The notes under the pieces: model-generated | Told to the model about the DNA's origin: nothing | The model's database searches: none | What the model saw: the letters and a program-made list of their open reading frames with translations, nothing else | In this document: positions 15,606 to 22,921 of the stretch, piece after piece | How positions within the stretch are numbered: the stretch's first letter is position 1 | Layout of the letters: each line of letters opens with the position of its first letter | Source: Jannaschia seosinensis | GTDB lineage: Bacteria > Pseudomonadota > Alphaproteobacteria > Rhodobacterales > Rhodobacteraceae | Direction of reading: 5' to 3' | DNA length: 34,858 nt | Assembly: GCF_001408515.1 (NCBI RefSeq) | Contig: NZ_CYPR01000127.1 | Coordinates: 1 to 34,858 of the forward strand | Position numbers and translations under genes: made by a program

Positions 15606-17855
15606 ATGGCGCGCAAAGCATCCCCGATCGGTCCGCATGTTCTGGCGCTGATCGAGGATGCGCGCGTCGACCTCGCCCGAGCTGCCCTTGCCGTGCGCGA
15701 GGGCGACAATGAGCCGGAATTCAAGCTGCCCGAGGACGTTCCCGACCTCGCCGACGAAGAAGCGGTCGAGGCGTTTCGGCAAGCACTTGTCGAGACGCTG
15801 TCGGATTTCGACCGCGATGACCTGCGACCTGCGGAGCAGCGATCACGAAGGATCCGGGCCCTCGCCGAGAAAAAGGGCGTCACCTCGCTCACCACCATTG
15901 TCGAGCAACAACTCGATGAGACACGGTCGCAGGAGTTTCACCGGCAGCCAGATGAGCTCTGCAGAAGCATCTGGGCATATCTCCATGAACGCGAAACCTT
16001 CGAGGATGCGGAGAGCTTTCACTTCGCCCGACAGTTCCGCGACCACGGCAAGCTCTACGACGCCTTCGAGGTCGAACTGGAGAACCAGGTAGCCCTCGAC
16101 GCGGCGGCCATCGACGAAAAGGCGCTGGCGTCCAAGATCAAGGGCATGCTCGAGCTGAAGCCCGAGATATCCTGCACGGTCAAGGCGCTCGATCTGCCTG
16201 CCACCGATACGCACCCTGCGTCCATCATGCTGATCGTCCGGCACGGTGGCCCGCTTTCGAGCGTCTACGATCACCGGCAAGACGGAAGGCGGGGAACCAT
16301 CTACTACCGACCGCCGAACGAGGCGACGCTGATCTACACGCCCTCAATGCGGCAGATCGAGGTCTGCGCGGACAGCCCCGTGGTGCGCCAAACGGTCAGC
16401 GACTCCTTCGCCGAAGTTGCGCTAGGCCACGACATCTCCCAGAAACCTCTGACCTGGAAGCGCTATAATCTTTCGCGCTTCCGCTCTTCGCTTCTCCTGC
16501 AGCCCCCTGAGATCGAAGGGTACGCGTTCGAGTTCGCGCGCGTCATCGAAGCCGAGATCCGGCTGGGAAGCTGGCGCCGCAAGCTTCAGCTCAAGGTGAC
16601 GGTCGACGATGACATCCAGGAGGTTGCCGACCGATATCTCGGGGCGCGGAACATCTTTCGGCGCGCCGAAGCGTTCAGCCGGATCACGATCGCGGTGGCC
16701 TATAACCTGATCGGCGATGACAAGCAGCGGACGCTCAATATCACGATTGCGGGCACGAAGAGCTGCAACCTGCAGAGCAAGCCCGATCCGGAGGAACGCA
16801 GCCTCGGCTTCGCGCTGCTCAAGGAATGGGGAATCCTGAGCGCGTTCAGGCAAATCGCGCATGATGACCTTCGCGCGATATTTCCCCAGCTTGTTCAACT
16901 CCACGATCGCATCGAGGACGAGGTCAGCGGAAGTTATCTGCTGGAACTCGGGCTTGACCCGAAGCGTCTCATCGAAGGCGGCCTGCTCGAGCGCCGCGAC
17001 CGTCAGGACGTGGTTCTCATCGAGGACGACGACGTCGACGGGGAAGGCGCCGTCAAGCCGTCGGCGACCGAAGGCATGATCCGCGCTGTCGGTCCTTTCG
17101 GCGAAGATGTCGGCAAGCGCCCCGCGTCGGATGTCGAGATGTTCGCGGTCAACGCTCAGTGGCTTCACGAGACGCTCATGCGCCTGATGAAGCCGCTGCT
17201 GAGCAAGCGGGCGGCGCAGATCCTGGACCCGGACCTGACCCTCGTCGGCGCGATCCAGATCGATGAGGCAGATGTGCCCGTCTATTTCGCCCGACGGCTC
17301 AATGATCCCAAAGCGGCGCAGAGACTGGATCTGATGTTGCGCGTGCGGGGCACCGCTGGAGTGGGCATCGTCTTCGCCGCGAGCGAGGAGATGCCGTCAC
17401 ATCTTGGGCCTAACGTCGTCATGCCGCTGCTGTCCCATCTCGCATCGGCGGACGAGGAAATGCTGTTCGCGCGCGACGGAATAGAACTCGCGTACCGCGA
17501 CGGTCTTTCACTCGCACGCGGGGGCGTGTCCCCGCGGGTGGTTCGGACAGGTAAGCAGTCCGGCACGCTGTTCATTCCTGGCAGGGAGCCGCTTCACCTC
17601 GCTGGGAACGATCAACTTACGATCTTCGAGCGCCTGGTGGTCGCAGCCGCGCAAGGCAGTCCCGACGTTCAGGTAAAGGCGCTGATGGAAGGCTTCGAGT
17701 CCAGAAGCCCCCAGCAGGCGTTCCGGAAGGAGACCTGGGACAGCATCCGGGACGTCTATATCGGCAAGGGTGCGAAGAACGGATATTGGCGACTGCTACT
17801 CACTGCGCAGCCGACCGAAGCCGTGGCCGAGCCAGCCGAGGAAGCGACCGTCTAA
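15606..17855 (+). CDS. Large prophage protein of unknown function, 749 residues
   Basis: I do not recognise the family. The N-terminal 170 residues are acidic and helical (LPEDVPDLADEEAVEAFRQAL; QEFHRQPDELCRSIWAYLHERETFED). The middle has beta-rich segments (TIYYRPPNEATLIYTPSMRQIEV; LNITIAGTKSCNLQSKPDPEER). An acidic linker (IEDDDVDGEGA, about residues 473-483) precedes the last third. The last 70 residues (QLTIFERLVVAAAQG ... WDSIRDVYIGKGAKNGYWRLL) look like a winged-helix module ending in an aromatic strand. No signal peptide, membrane segment or NTPase motif is seen. It has its own promoter region and a GAGGTGAG ribosome site, stands divergent to the recombinase operon, and ends inside phased repeats. 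A regulatory or DNA-associated role is only a guess. Confidence 0.85.
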   Translation: MARKASPIGPHVLALIEDARVDLARAALAVREGDNEPEFKLPEDVPDLADEEAVEAFRQALVETLSDFDRDDLRPAEQRSRRIRALAEKKGVTSLTTIVEQQLDETRSQEFHRQPDELCRSIWAYLHERETFEDAESFHFARQFRDHGKLYDAFEVELENQVALDAAAIDEKALASKIKGMLELKPEISCTVKALDLPATDTHPASIMLIVRHGGPLSSVYDHRQDGRRGTIYYRPPNEATLIYTPSMRQIEVCADSPVVRQTVSDSFAEVALGHDISQKPLTWKRYNLSRFRSSLLLQPPEIEGYAFEFARVIEAEIRLGSWRRKLQLKVTVDDDIQEVADRYLGARNIFRRAEAFSRITIAVAYNLIGDDKQRTLNITIAGTKSCNLQSKPDPEERSLGFALLKEWGILSAFRQIAHDDLRAIFPQLVQLHDRIEDEVSGSYLLELGLDPKRLIEGGLLERRDRQDVVLIEDDDVDGEGAVKPSATEGMIRAVGPFGEDVGKRPASDVEMFAVNAQWLHETLMRLMKPLLSKRAAQILDPDLTLVGAIQIDEADVPVYFARRLNDPKAAQRLDLMLRVRGTAGVGIVFAASEEMPSHLGPNVVMPLLSHLASADEEMLFARDGIELAYRDGLSLARGGVSPRVVRTGKQSGTLFIPGREPLHLAGNDQLTIFERLVVAAAQGSPDVQVKALMEGFESRSPQQAFRKETWDSIRDVYIGKGAKNGYWRLLLTAQPTEAVAEPAEEATV

Positions 17856-17898
17856 CAGCGGTCTAACATGCGGCGGGAGACGGTCTAACAAACCGCTG
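17850..17898. repeat. Phased GTCTAACA direct repeats with an enclosing inverted repeat
   Basis: Three exact GTCTAACA copies start at 17850, 17861 and 17883, spaced 11 and 22 bp, so they lie on about the same face of the helix. The first contains the stop codon of the preceding gene. An inverted repeat CAGCGGT (17856-17862) / ACCGCTG (17892-17898) encloses the others. The arrangement resembles an operator or a short iteron set upstream of the Com-like gene at 17934. Confidence 0.5.
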
Positions 17899-17933
17899 AT
17901 TACTGGAAGGGCTCCACATAGAGGAGCACTTCC

Positions 17934-18179
17934 ATGCCGACTCCCTTCCCCCCGCGCCAGGCAGCCCCGACGAGCTGGTCCGGCGCCGCGAAGACCAAGC
18001 CCACCACCCACAACTCGGAATGGCGCTGCACGCGCTGTGACAAGCTGCTCGGCGTCTGCCGGGACGGCCGCATGCACCTTCGCTTCGCGCGGGGGCACGA
18101 GTATCTCGTGGGCTTCCCGGTGCAGGCCACCTGTCGGGGCTGCGGCACGCTGAACAACGCGACCGCACCCGCGCGCTGA
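17934..18179 (+). CDS. Com-like zinc-finger protein
   Basis: 81 residues with two CxxC pairs: WRCTRCDKLLGV (residues about 30-41) and CRGCGTLNN (about 67-75). This is the layout of phage Mu Com-like proteins, where a small zinc-binding protein acts on mRNA to control translation of a downstream gene. GAGGAG lies 7-8 nt upstream of the ATG. It precedes the phage sigma-factor gene, which has a hairpin at its start codon, so post-transcriptional control of that gene is an attractive but untested idea. The Pro/Ser-rich first 25 residues have no visible domain. Confidence 0.75.
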   Translation: MPTPFPPRQAAPTSWSGAAKTKPTTHNSEWRCTRCDKLLGVCRDGRMHLRFARGHEYLVGFPVQATCRGCGTLNNATAPAR

Positions 18180-18250
18180 CACGCGCTTTCACCCAACCCC
18201 CTGAAATCGCAGAGACGCGCGACGTCCTGACCTGGCCACGAGAAGGCGCC

Positions 18251-18277
18251 GGACGCCTGGCCGCAAGGCAGGCGTCC
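18251..18277 (+). promoter_or_regulatory. GNRA-loop hairpin abutting the sigma-factor start codon
   Basis: The left arm GGACGCCTGGCC (18251-18262), loop GCAA and right arm GGCAGGCGTCC (18267-18277) pair over 11 bp with one bulged G. The ATG follows at 18279. A stem this stable would cover the normal ribosome-binding position, and no Shine-Dalgarno sequence is visible elsewhere. This suggests translational control, or a strong pause site if read as DNA or RNA alone. Confidence 0.5.
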
Positions 18278-18278
18278 G

Positions 18279-19001
18279 ATGTCTATCGCGTGGCACGAGA
18301 TCCGTGATCACCTCATGCATTCTTCTTCCAACCTTCACTTCCAGCGCAGTTTCGACGCCGTCCGGCGTGCGCAGGCTGCCCTCACACCGTTCCGGGATCC
18401 GGCGGCCCTGCTGGACGGGCTGCACGGCACGACCGGGGATCAGGGCCAGAAGAACCTGATCCTCTCCGCGCTCGTCAGAGCGGCGCAGGGCGACGGGCCC
18501 GCGTCCGACTGTGCGCTGACGTTGCTGCTGCTGGCGCTCTGGCCCGGCCTCGACGCCATCCGCCGCCGATCGATCTGGCGCAGGCTCGGCACTGCCGATG
18601 AGATCGCGTCCGACGTTCTGGCGCGCACCACCGAGGCAGTCCGCAGCCTCGATCTCAGGCGCGTCAACTGGATCGCGGCCACGGTGCTGCGCAACGTCGA
18701 GCGCGACATGATCCGCGTGCGCCGGCGCGACACGGCGCGTGAATATCTCGCCAGCTGCGCCGATCCCGACGAGGTGGCGGACAGCGGCAACAGCGGCATC
18801 GGCGCGACCGGGTACGCGCGACTGAACGGCGCCGTGCGGAAGCTGCTCGGCGACGACGCCCTGTTGGTGATCCGCGTGGCGATCGAGGGCTTCTCCCGGG
18901 CCGAGGTCGCCGTGGAACTGGGCCTGACCGAGGCTGCTGCCCGCAAGCGGTACCAGCGCGCCATGCGCCGGCTGCACGACGCCCTCGAGGAAATCCCCTG
19001 A
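18279..19001 (+). CDS. Phage-encoded sigma-70-like factor
   Basis: 240 residues. The C-terminal part is a sigma region-4 HTH: LLGDDALLVIRVAIEGFSRAEVAVELGLTEAAARKRYQRAMRRLHDAL, split here as DDALLVIRVAIEGFSRAEVA and VELGLTEAAARKRYQRAM. The middle (INWIAATVLRNVERDMIRVRRRD-like, about 128-150) resembles the end of region 2 in ECF-type factors. It would redirect host RNA polymerase to phage promoters. The ATG at 18279 lacks a visible ribosome site; a later in-frame ATG at 18315 is possible. It sits between the Com-like protein and the recombination genes, which suggests an early-to-middle switch (inference). Confidence 0.8.
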   Translation: MSIAWHEIRDHLMHSSSNLHFQRSFDAVRRAQAALTPFRDPAALLDGLHGTTGDQGQKNLILSALVRAAQGDGPASDCALTLLLLALWPGLDAIRRRSIWRRLGTADEIASDVLARTTEAVRSLDLRRVNWIAATVLRNVERDMIRVRRRDTAREYLASCADPDEVADSGNSGIGATGYARLNGAVRKLLGDDALLVIRVAIEGFSRAEVAVELGLTEAAARKRYQRAMRRLHDALEEIP

Positions 19002-19006
19002 ACCAA

Positions 19007-19039
19007 TGTCCCGATCCGGTGCCGCCGGTGGCTTTTCCC
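19007..19039 (+). repeat. Duplicated leader element, copy 1
   Basis: 33 bp beginning TGTCCCGATCCGGT and ending GGTGGCTTTTCCC, between the sigma-factor stop and the ATG at 19086. Copy 2 is at 20511-20543. The ends are identical, while the centre differs at about five positions but keeps a CCGG...CCGG pairing followed by TTTT. This fits a weak terminator, attenuator or antitermination site shared by two phage transcripts. Confidence 0.5.
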
Positions 19040-19085
19040 ATTCGAGCGCCCCGAGCGCCTTCCCTCCAACCGAAAGCAGACACGC

Positions 19086-19280
19086 ATGAACCGCACTGCC
19101 GATCTGTCGCTCGAGGATTTCAGGCGTCTTCCGGGGCTCTATCGCCGCTGGGAGCTGACCGAGGTCTGCGAGCCCAACCGCAACTATCAGATTGAGGACG
19201 CCGGCGCCCATGCCGACGGGACGCCGTTGCTGGCGATCTACGTCGCCGAGCCCGCGCCCGACGTCCGCGAGGCCGCGTGA
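19086..19280 (+). CDS. Small phage protein of unknown function
   Basis: 64 residues: a helical start LSLEDFRRLPGLYRRWELTEV, then short beta-prone segments (NYQIEDAG, PLLAIYVAEPAP). It starts 47 nt after leader element copy 1. The ribosome site is weak. No family is recognised. High third-position GC and tight packing with the next gene support that it is translated. Confidence 0.6.
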   Translation: MNRTADLSLEDFRRLPGLYRRWELTEVCEPNRNYQIEDAGAHADGTPLLAIYVAEPAPDVREAA

Positions 19281-19318
19281 TGCGCCTCCTCGATCACATC
19301 ATCCCACGGAGAACCGCC

Positions 19319-19615
19319 ATGCCGGACCAGCCGGACGACATCACCCGTCTTCGCGCCGCGAGCTACGCCCTCGAAGACCTCCCCGAAACCATTTCCCTGC
19401 CGCAGCGCCCCGGTGACGAGCCGCGCGAGCCGCTGCCGGTCGTCGAGGCGACCGTGGACGAGATCGCCTTCGTCATCGTGGAAGCGGAGCGCGAGAGCAC
19501 GGCCGCCTACCGCCGCGCCGATGCGCTGAAGCGGCTCTACAAGCTCGCCCGCGAGGCGGGGTGCATCGGCGCCGATCGCGCTGCCGCAGCGGTGACGAAG
19601 CGGGAGGGCCGGTGA
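19319..19615 (+). CDS. Small phage protein of unknown function
   Basis: 98 residues from ATG 19319, chosen because GGAG lies 7 nt upstream. A GTG/ATG pair at 19277/19280 would extend it by up to 14 residues and overlap the previous stop. The N-terminal half is Pro-rich (LPETISLPQRPGDEPREPLP). The C-terminal half is a predicted helix pair (VDEIAFVIVEAERESTAAYRRADALKRLYKLA) with one Cys. The stop overlaps the start of the Sak4-like gene by 1 nt (TGATG). Coupling to recombination genes suggests a DNA-metabolism accessory, but nothing in the sequence proves it. Confidence 0.65.
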   Translation: MPDQPDDITRLRAASYALEDLPETISLPQRPGDEPREPLPVVEATVDEIAFVIVEAERESTAAYRRADALKRLYKLAREAGCIGADRAAAAVTKREGR

Positions 19616-20490
19616 TGGCCCTCCCCATCATCGGGGCCGACGAACGGCTCGCGCAGCGCAAGGGCATCAAGGGCGTCATCTTCGGCCGGTCCGGCATCGG
19701 CAAGACCAGCCTGCTCTGGACGCTGAACGCCTCCACCACGCTCTTCCTCGATCTCGAGGCTGGCGACCTCGCGGTCGAGGGGCTGGAGATCGACACGCTC
19801 CGGCCCCGCACCTGGAAGGAATGCCGCGACTTCGCGGTGTTCATCGGCGGGCCGAACCCGGCGCTGCGCGACGAACAGCCCTTCAGCCAGGCGCATTTCG
19901 ACGAGGTCTGCGGGCGCTACGGCGATCCGGCGGTGATCGGAAAATACGAGACCGTCTTCATCGACTCGATCACCGTGGCCGGTCGTCTCTGCTTCCAATG
20001 GTGCCGCGGCCAGCCCGAGGCGTTCTCCGAGAAGACCGGCAAGCCCGACATCCGCGGCGCCTATGGGCTGCATGGCCGCGAGATGATCGGGTGGCTGACC
20101 CACCTGCAGCACACGCGCGGCAAGCATGTCTGGTTCGTGGGCATCCTCGACGAGCGGCTCGACGACTTCAATCGCAAGATCTTCCAGCCGCAGATCGACG
20201 GCTCGAAGACCGGGCTCGAGCTGCCGGGGATCGTCGATCAGGTCATCACCATGGCCGACATCGCCGATGCCAACGGCCAACCGCAGCGCGCCTTCGTCTG
20301 CCAGACACTGAACCCCTGGGGCTATCCCGCCAAGGACCGCTCCGGTCGTCTCGACAGGGTCGAGGGCCCGCATCTTGGCCGGCTGATGGAGAAGATCCAG
20401 CGCCCCGCGGCGCCTGCCTCCGAACGCCTGACCTGGCCGCCGGTGACGCCCGCCGATCCCGCCCCCGCGCAGGAGCCCGGCCATGGCTGA
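19615..20490 (+). CDS. Phage RecA-like ATPase (Sak4/AAA_24 type), probable recombination mediator
   Basis: 291 residues with Walker A GRSGIGKTS (about 24-32), Walker B TVFIDSITV (about 112) and the AAA_24-type features LDLEAGD and a conserved KPDIRGAYGLHGREMIGWLTHLQHT stretch. Family members (Sak4) promote single-strand annealing with a partner ssDNA-binding protein. The gene two places down (20592) fits that partner. GGGAGG lies 6 nt before the ATG. The Pro-rich C-terminal tail (about 270-291) is likely disordered and may bind a partner. It acts in the cytoplasm on phage DNA ends. Confidence 0.82.
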   Translation: MALPIIGADERLAQRKGIKGVIFGRSGIGKTSLLWTLNASTTLFLDLEAGDLAVEGLEIDTLRPRTWKECRDFAVFIGGPNPALRDEQPFSQAHFDEVCGRYGDPAVIGKYETVFIDSITVAGRLCFQWCRGQPEAFSEKTGKPDIRGAYGLHGREMIGWLTHLQHTRGKHVWFVGILDERLDDFNRKIFQPQIDGSKTGLELPGIVDQVITMADIADANGQPQRAFVCQTLNPWGYPAKDRSGRLDRVEGPHLGRLMEKIQRPAAPASERLTWPPVTPADPAPAQEPGHG

Positions 20491-20510
20491 GCGCCTCTCG
20501 CCACGCCCGG

Positions 20511-20543
20511 TGTCCCGATCCGGTCGCCGGGGTGGCTTTTCCC
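20511..20543 (+). repeat. Duplicated leader element, copy 2
   Basis: 33 bp matching 19007-19039 (identical TGTCCCGATCCGGT and GGTGGCTTTTCCC ends). It sits in the 101-bp gap between the Sak4-like gene and the ATG at 20592, itself preceded by AAAGGAG. Its core is CCGG-TCG-CCGG followed by GGTGGCTTTT. Confidence 0.5.
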
Positions 20544-20591
20544 CTCTGACGCCGCTGCGCGTCCCATCCTCCAACTGAAAGGAGCCGCGCA

Positions 20592-21215
20592 ATGTCCGGA
20601 CCCTGGAACGACTTTAACTCCGCCCAATCCAATACCAATGTCATCCCGAAGGGCACGCTCGCCAAGGTGCGCCTGACGCTCCGCCCCGGCGGCTTCGACG
20701 ACCCCTCGCAGGGCTGGACCGGCGGCTGGGCGCGCCGCGCCGCCACCGGCGCCGTCTATCTCGACGCCGAATACACGGTGCTCGAGGGTCCCTATGCGCG
20801 GCGCAAGGTCTGGTCGCTGATCGGCCTCTACAGCCCGAAGGGCCCAGACTGGGCCAACATGGGGCGAGGCCTTATCCGCGGCATCCTCAACTCGGCGCGC
20901 GGCGTGTCCGACAAGGACAACTCGCCCGAGGCGCAGGCGCGCCGCCGCATCAACGGCTTCGGCGATCTCGACGGGGTCGAGTTCATCGCCCGCATCGACA
21001 TCGGCACCGACACCAACGGCGAGGACAAGAACGAGATCCGCGCTGCCGTCACCCCCGATCATCGCGAATATGCCGCGCTGATGGGCACGGTCGCGCCGCA
21101 GTTCACCTCTGCCCCGGCGCAGGGCCACGCCCCACAGCAGCCCACCACGGCCACCCAGCCCAGCCAGCCCGCGTCCGCCCCCGGTGCCGCCGGTCGGCCG
21201 AGCTGGGCGCAGTAA
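20592..21215 (+). CDS. Putative phage single-stranded-DNA-binding protein
   Basis: 207 residues. It begins SGPWNDFNSAQSN and has an OB-fold-like beta pattern (IPKGTLAKVRLTLRPGG; GAVYLDAEYTVLEGPYARRKVW; VEFIARIDIGTDTNGEDKNEI). The disordered Gln/Pro/Ala-rich C-terminal tail (about 165-207) resembles the tails of SSB-like proteins, though the acidic tip is missing (it ends GRPSWAQ). Position beside a Sak4-like ATPase supports an ssDNA-binding partner role. The family match is from memory and similarity of layout, not from a search. AAAGGAG lies 8 nt upstream of the ATG. Confidence 0.65.
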   Translation: MSGPWNDFNSAQSNTNVIPKGTLAKVRLTLRPGGFDDPSQGWTGGWARRAATGAVYLDAEYTVLEGPYARRKVWSLIGLYSPKGPDWANMGRGLIRGILNSARGVSDKDNSPEAQARRRINGFGDLDGVEFIARIDIGTDTNGEDKNEIRAAVTPDHREYAALMGTVAPQFTSAPAQGHAPQQPTTATQPSQPASAPGAAGRPSWAQ

Positions 21216-21229
21216 GGGGGAGACCGGCC

Positions 21230-22918
21230 ATGCGCCTGCGCCCCCGCCAGAAGACCTTCGTCGAGCGCAGCGTGGCTGCGCTCGCTTCCCGCGGCAACAC
21301 GCTGGGCGTGGCGCCCACCGGTGCGGGCAAGGCCATCATGCTCTCGGCGGTCACCGGCGAGATGATCGGCGACGGGGCCAAGGCCTGCGTGGTGGCGCAT
21401 CGCGACGAGCTGACGGCGCAGAACCGCGCCAAGTTCCAGCGCGTGGTTCCGGGCGTCGCCACATCGGTCATCGACGCCACGGAGAAGTCCTGGAACGGCC
21501 AGGTCGCCTTCGCCATGGTGCCGACGCTGGCGCGAGCCTCGAACCTGGCCGACATGCCGCGCCTCGACCTTCTCGTTGTCGATGAGGCGCACCATGCCGT
21601 CGCCGACAGCTACCGTCGCATCATCGACCGGGTACGCGCGGCCAATCCCGATGCCCGCATCTTCGGGGTCACGGCGACGCCGAACCGGGGCGACAGGAAG
21701 GGCCTGCGCGAAGTCTTCGACAACGTCGCCGACCAGGTGCGGCTGGGCGAACTGATCGCTTCGGGCCACCTGGTGCCGCCGCGCACCTTCGTCATCGACG
21801 TGGGCGTGCAGGACGAGTTGCGCTCGGTCCGCAAGACCATGTCGGATTTCGACATGGCGGAGGTGGCGGGCATCATGGACCGCGCCCCCGTCACCGACGA
21901 GGTGATCCGCCACTGGAAGGAGAAGGCGGGCGATCGGCAGACCGTGGTGTTCTGCTCCACCGTTGCACATGCCGAACACGTCACCGACGCGTTCAGGGCA
22001 GCGGGCGTTTCCGCGGCGCTGATCCACGGCGATCTGGTGGCCGAGACCCGCAAGGCGATCCTCGCCGACTACGCGGCGGGCGACATCCGCGTCGTGGTCA
22101 ACGTCGCGGTGCTGACCGAGGGCTGGGATCATCCGCCCACCTCCTGCGTCGTGCTGCTGCGCCCCAGCTCCTACAAGTCCACGATGATCCAGATGGTCGG
22201 GCGCGGCCTGCGTACCGTCGACCCCGAGGAACATCCCGGCATCGTCAAGACCGACTGCGTCGTGCTGGATTTCGGCACCTCGAGCCTGATCCACGGCACG
22301 CTGGAACAGGATGTCGATCTCGACGGCAAGACCGAAACCGGCGAGGCGCCGACCAAGACCTGCCCTGCCTGCGAGGCGGAGATCCCGCTGGCCGCCACCG
22401 AATGCCCGCTCTGCGGCGAGGCGTTCCCGCGGGAGGACGAAGAGGTCGGTGAAGGCGGCGGTGCCGCGCCGCTCTCGGGCTTCATGATGACCGAGATCGA
22501 CCTGCTGAAGCGGTCCAGCTTCGCGTGGGTCGACCTCTACGGCACGGACGACGCGCTGATGGCCACGGGCTTCACGGCCTGGGGCGGCATCTTCTGGCTG
22601 GACGGGGTCTGGTACGCCATCGGCGGCGCGAAGGGCGAACGCCCACATCTGCTGGGCGTGGGCGAACGCACCGTCTGCCTCGCGCAGGCCGACGACTGGC
22701 TGAACACGCACGAGACCGACGAGAGCGCCTTCAAGACTCGCTCCTGGCTGCGCCAGCCGCCGACCGAGAAGCAGCTCCAGTACCTGCCGCCCGAGTGCCG
22801 CCATGACTTCGGCCTGACGCGCTACCGCGCCTCCGCGCTGATGACCTTCGGCTTCAACAAGCGCGCCATCCGGCAGCTGATCGACGCTGCGGCTGCACCC
22901 GAACGGAGGGCGGCATGA
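21230..22918 (+). CDS. Superfamily 2 DEAD/DEAH-box helicase with a zinc ribbon and altered Walker A
   Basis: 562 residues. Motif Q/I region LRPRQKTFVE and APTGAGKAI, motif II VVDEAHHA, motif III VTATPNR, motif V NVAVLTEGWDHP and motif VI QMVGRGLR define a UvsW/RecG-like SF2 helicase. A zinc ribbon (CPACE ... CPLCGEAF, about 380-402) and a C-terminal domain of about 150 residues follow. The Walker A Thr is replaced by Ala (GAGKA; codon GCC at 21331-21333), which should harm Mg-ATP binding. It could be a natural variant or an inactivating change in a decaying prophage. It lies in the phage replication/recombination block. Confidence 0.88.
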   Translation: MRLRPRQKTFVERSVAALASRGNTLGVAPTGAGKAIMLSAVTGEMIGDGAKACVVAHRDELTAQNRAKFQRVVPGVATSVIDATEKSWNGQVAFAMVPTLARASNLADMPRLDLLVVDEAHHAVADSYRRIIDRVRAANPDARIFGVTATPNRGDRKGLREVFDNVADQVRLGELIASGHLVPPRTFVIDVGVQDELRSVRKTMSDFDMAEVAGIMDRAPVTDEVIRHWKEKAGDRQTVVFCSTVAHAEHVTDAFRAAGVSAALIHGDLVAETRKAILADYAAGDIRVVVNVAVLTEGWDHPPTSCVVLLRPSSYKSTMIQMVGRGLRTVDPEEHPGIVKTDCVVLDFGTSSLIHGTLEQDVDLDGKTETGEAPTKTCPACEAEIPLAATECPLCGEAFPREDEEVGEGGGAAPLSGFMMTEIDLLKRSSFAWVDLYGTDDALMATGFTAWGGIFWLDGVWYAIGGAKGERPHLLGVGERTVCLAQADDWLNTHETDESAFKTRSWLRQPPTEKQLQYLPPECRHDFGLTRYRASALMTFGFNKRAIRQLIDAAAAPERRAA

Positions 22919-22921
22919 CCC

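Noticed and set aside
18189-19211. 340-codon minus-strand open frame opposite the sigma factor
   Set aside because: Composition is typical of an antisense frame, with no domain. The sigma-factor frame explains the region.
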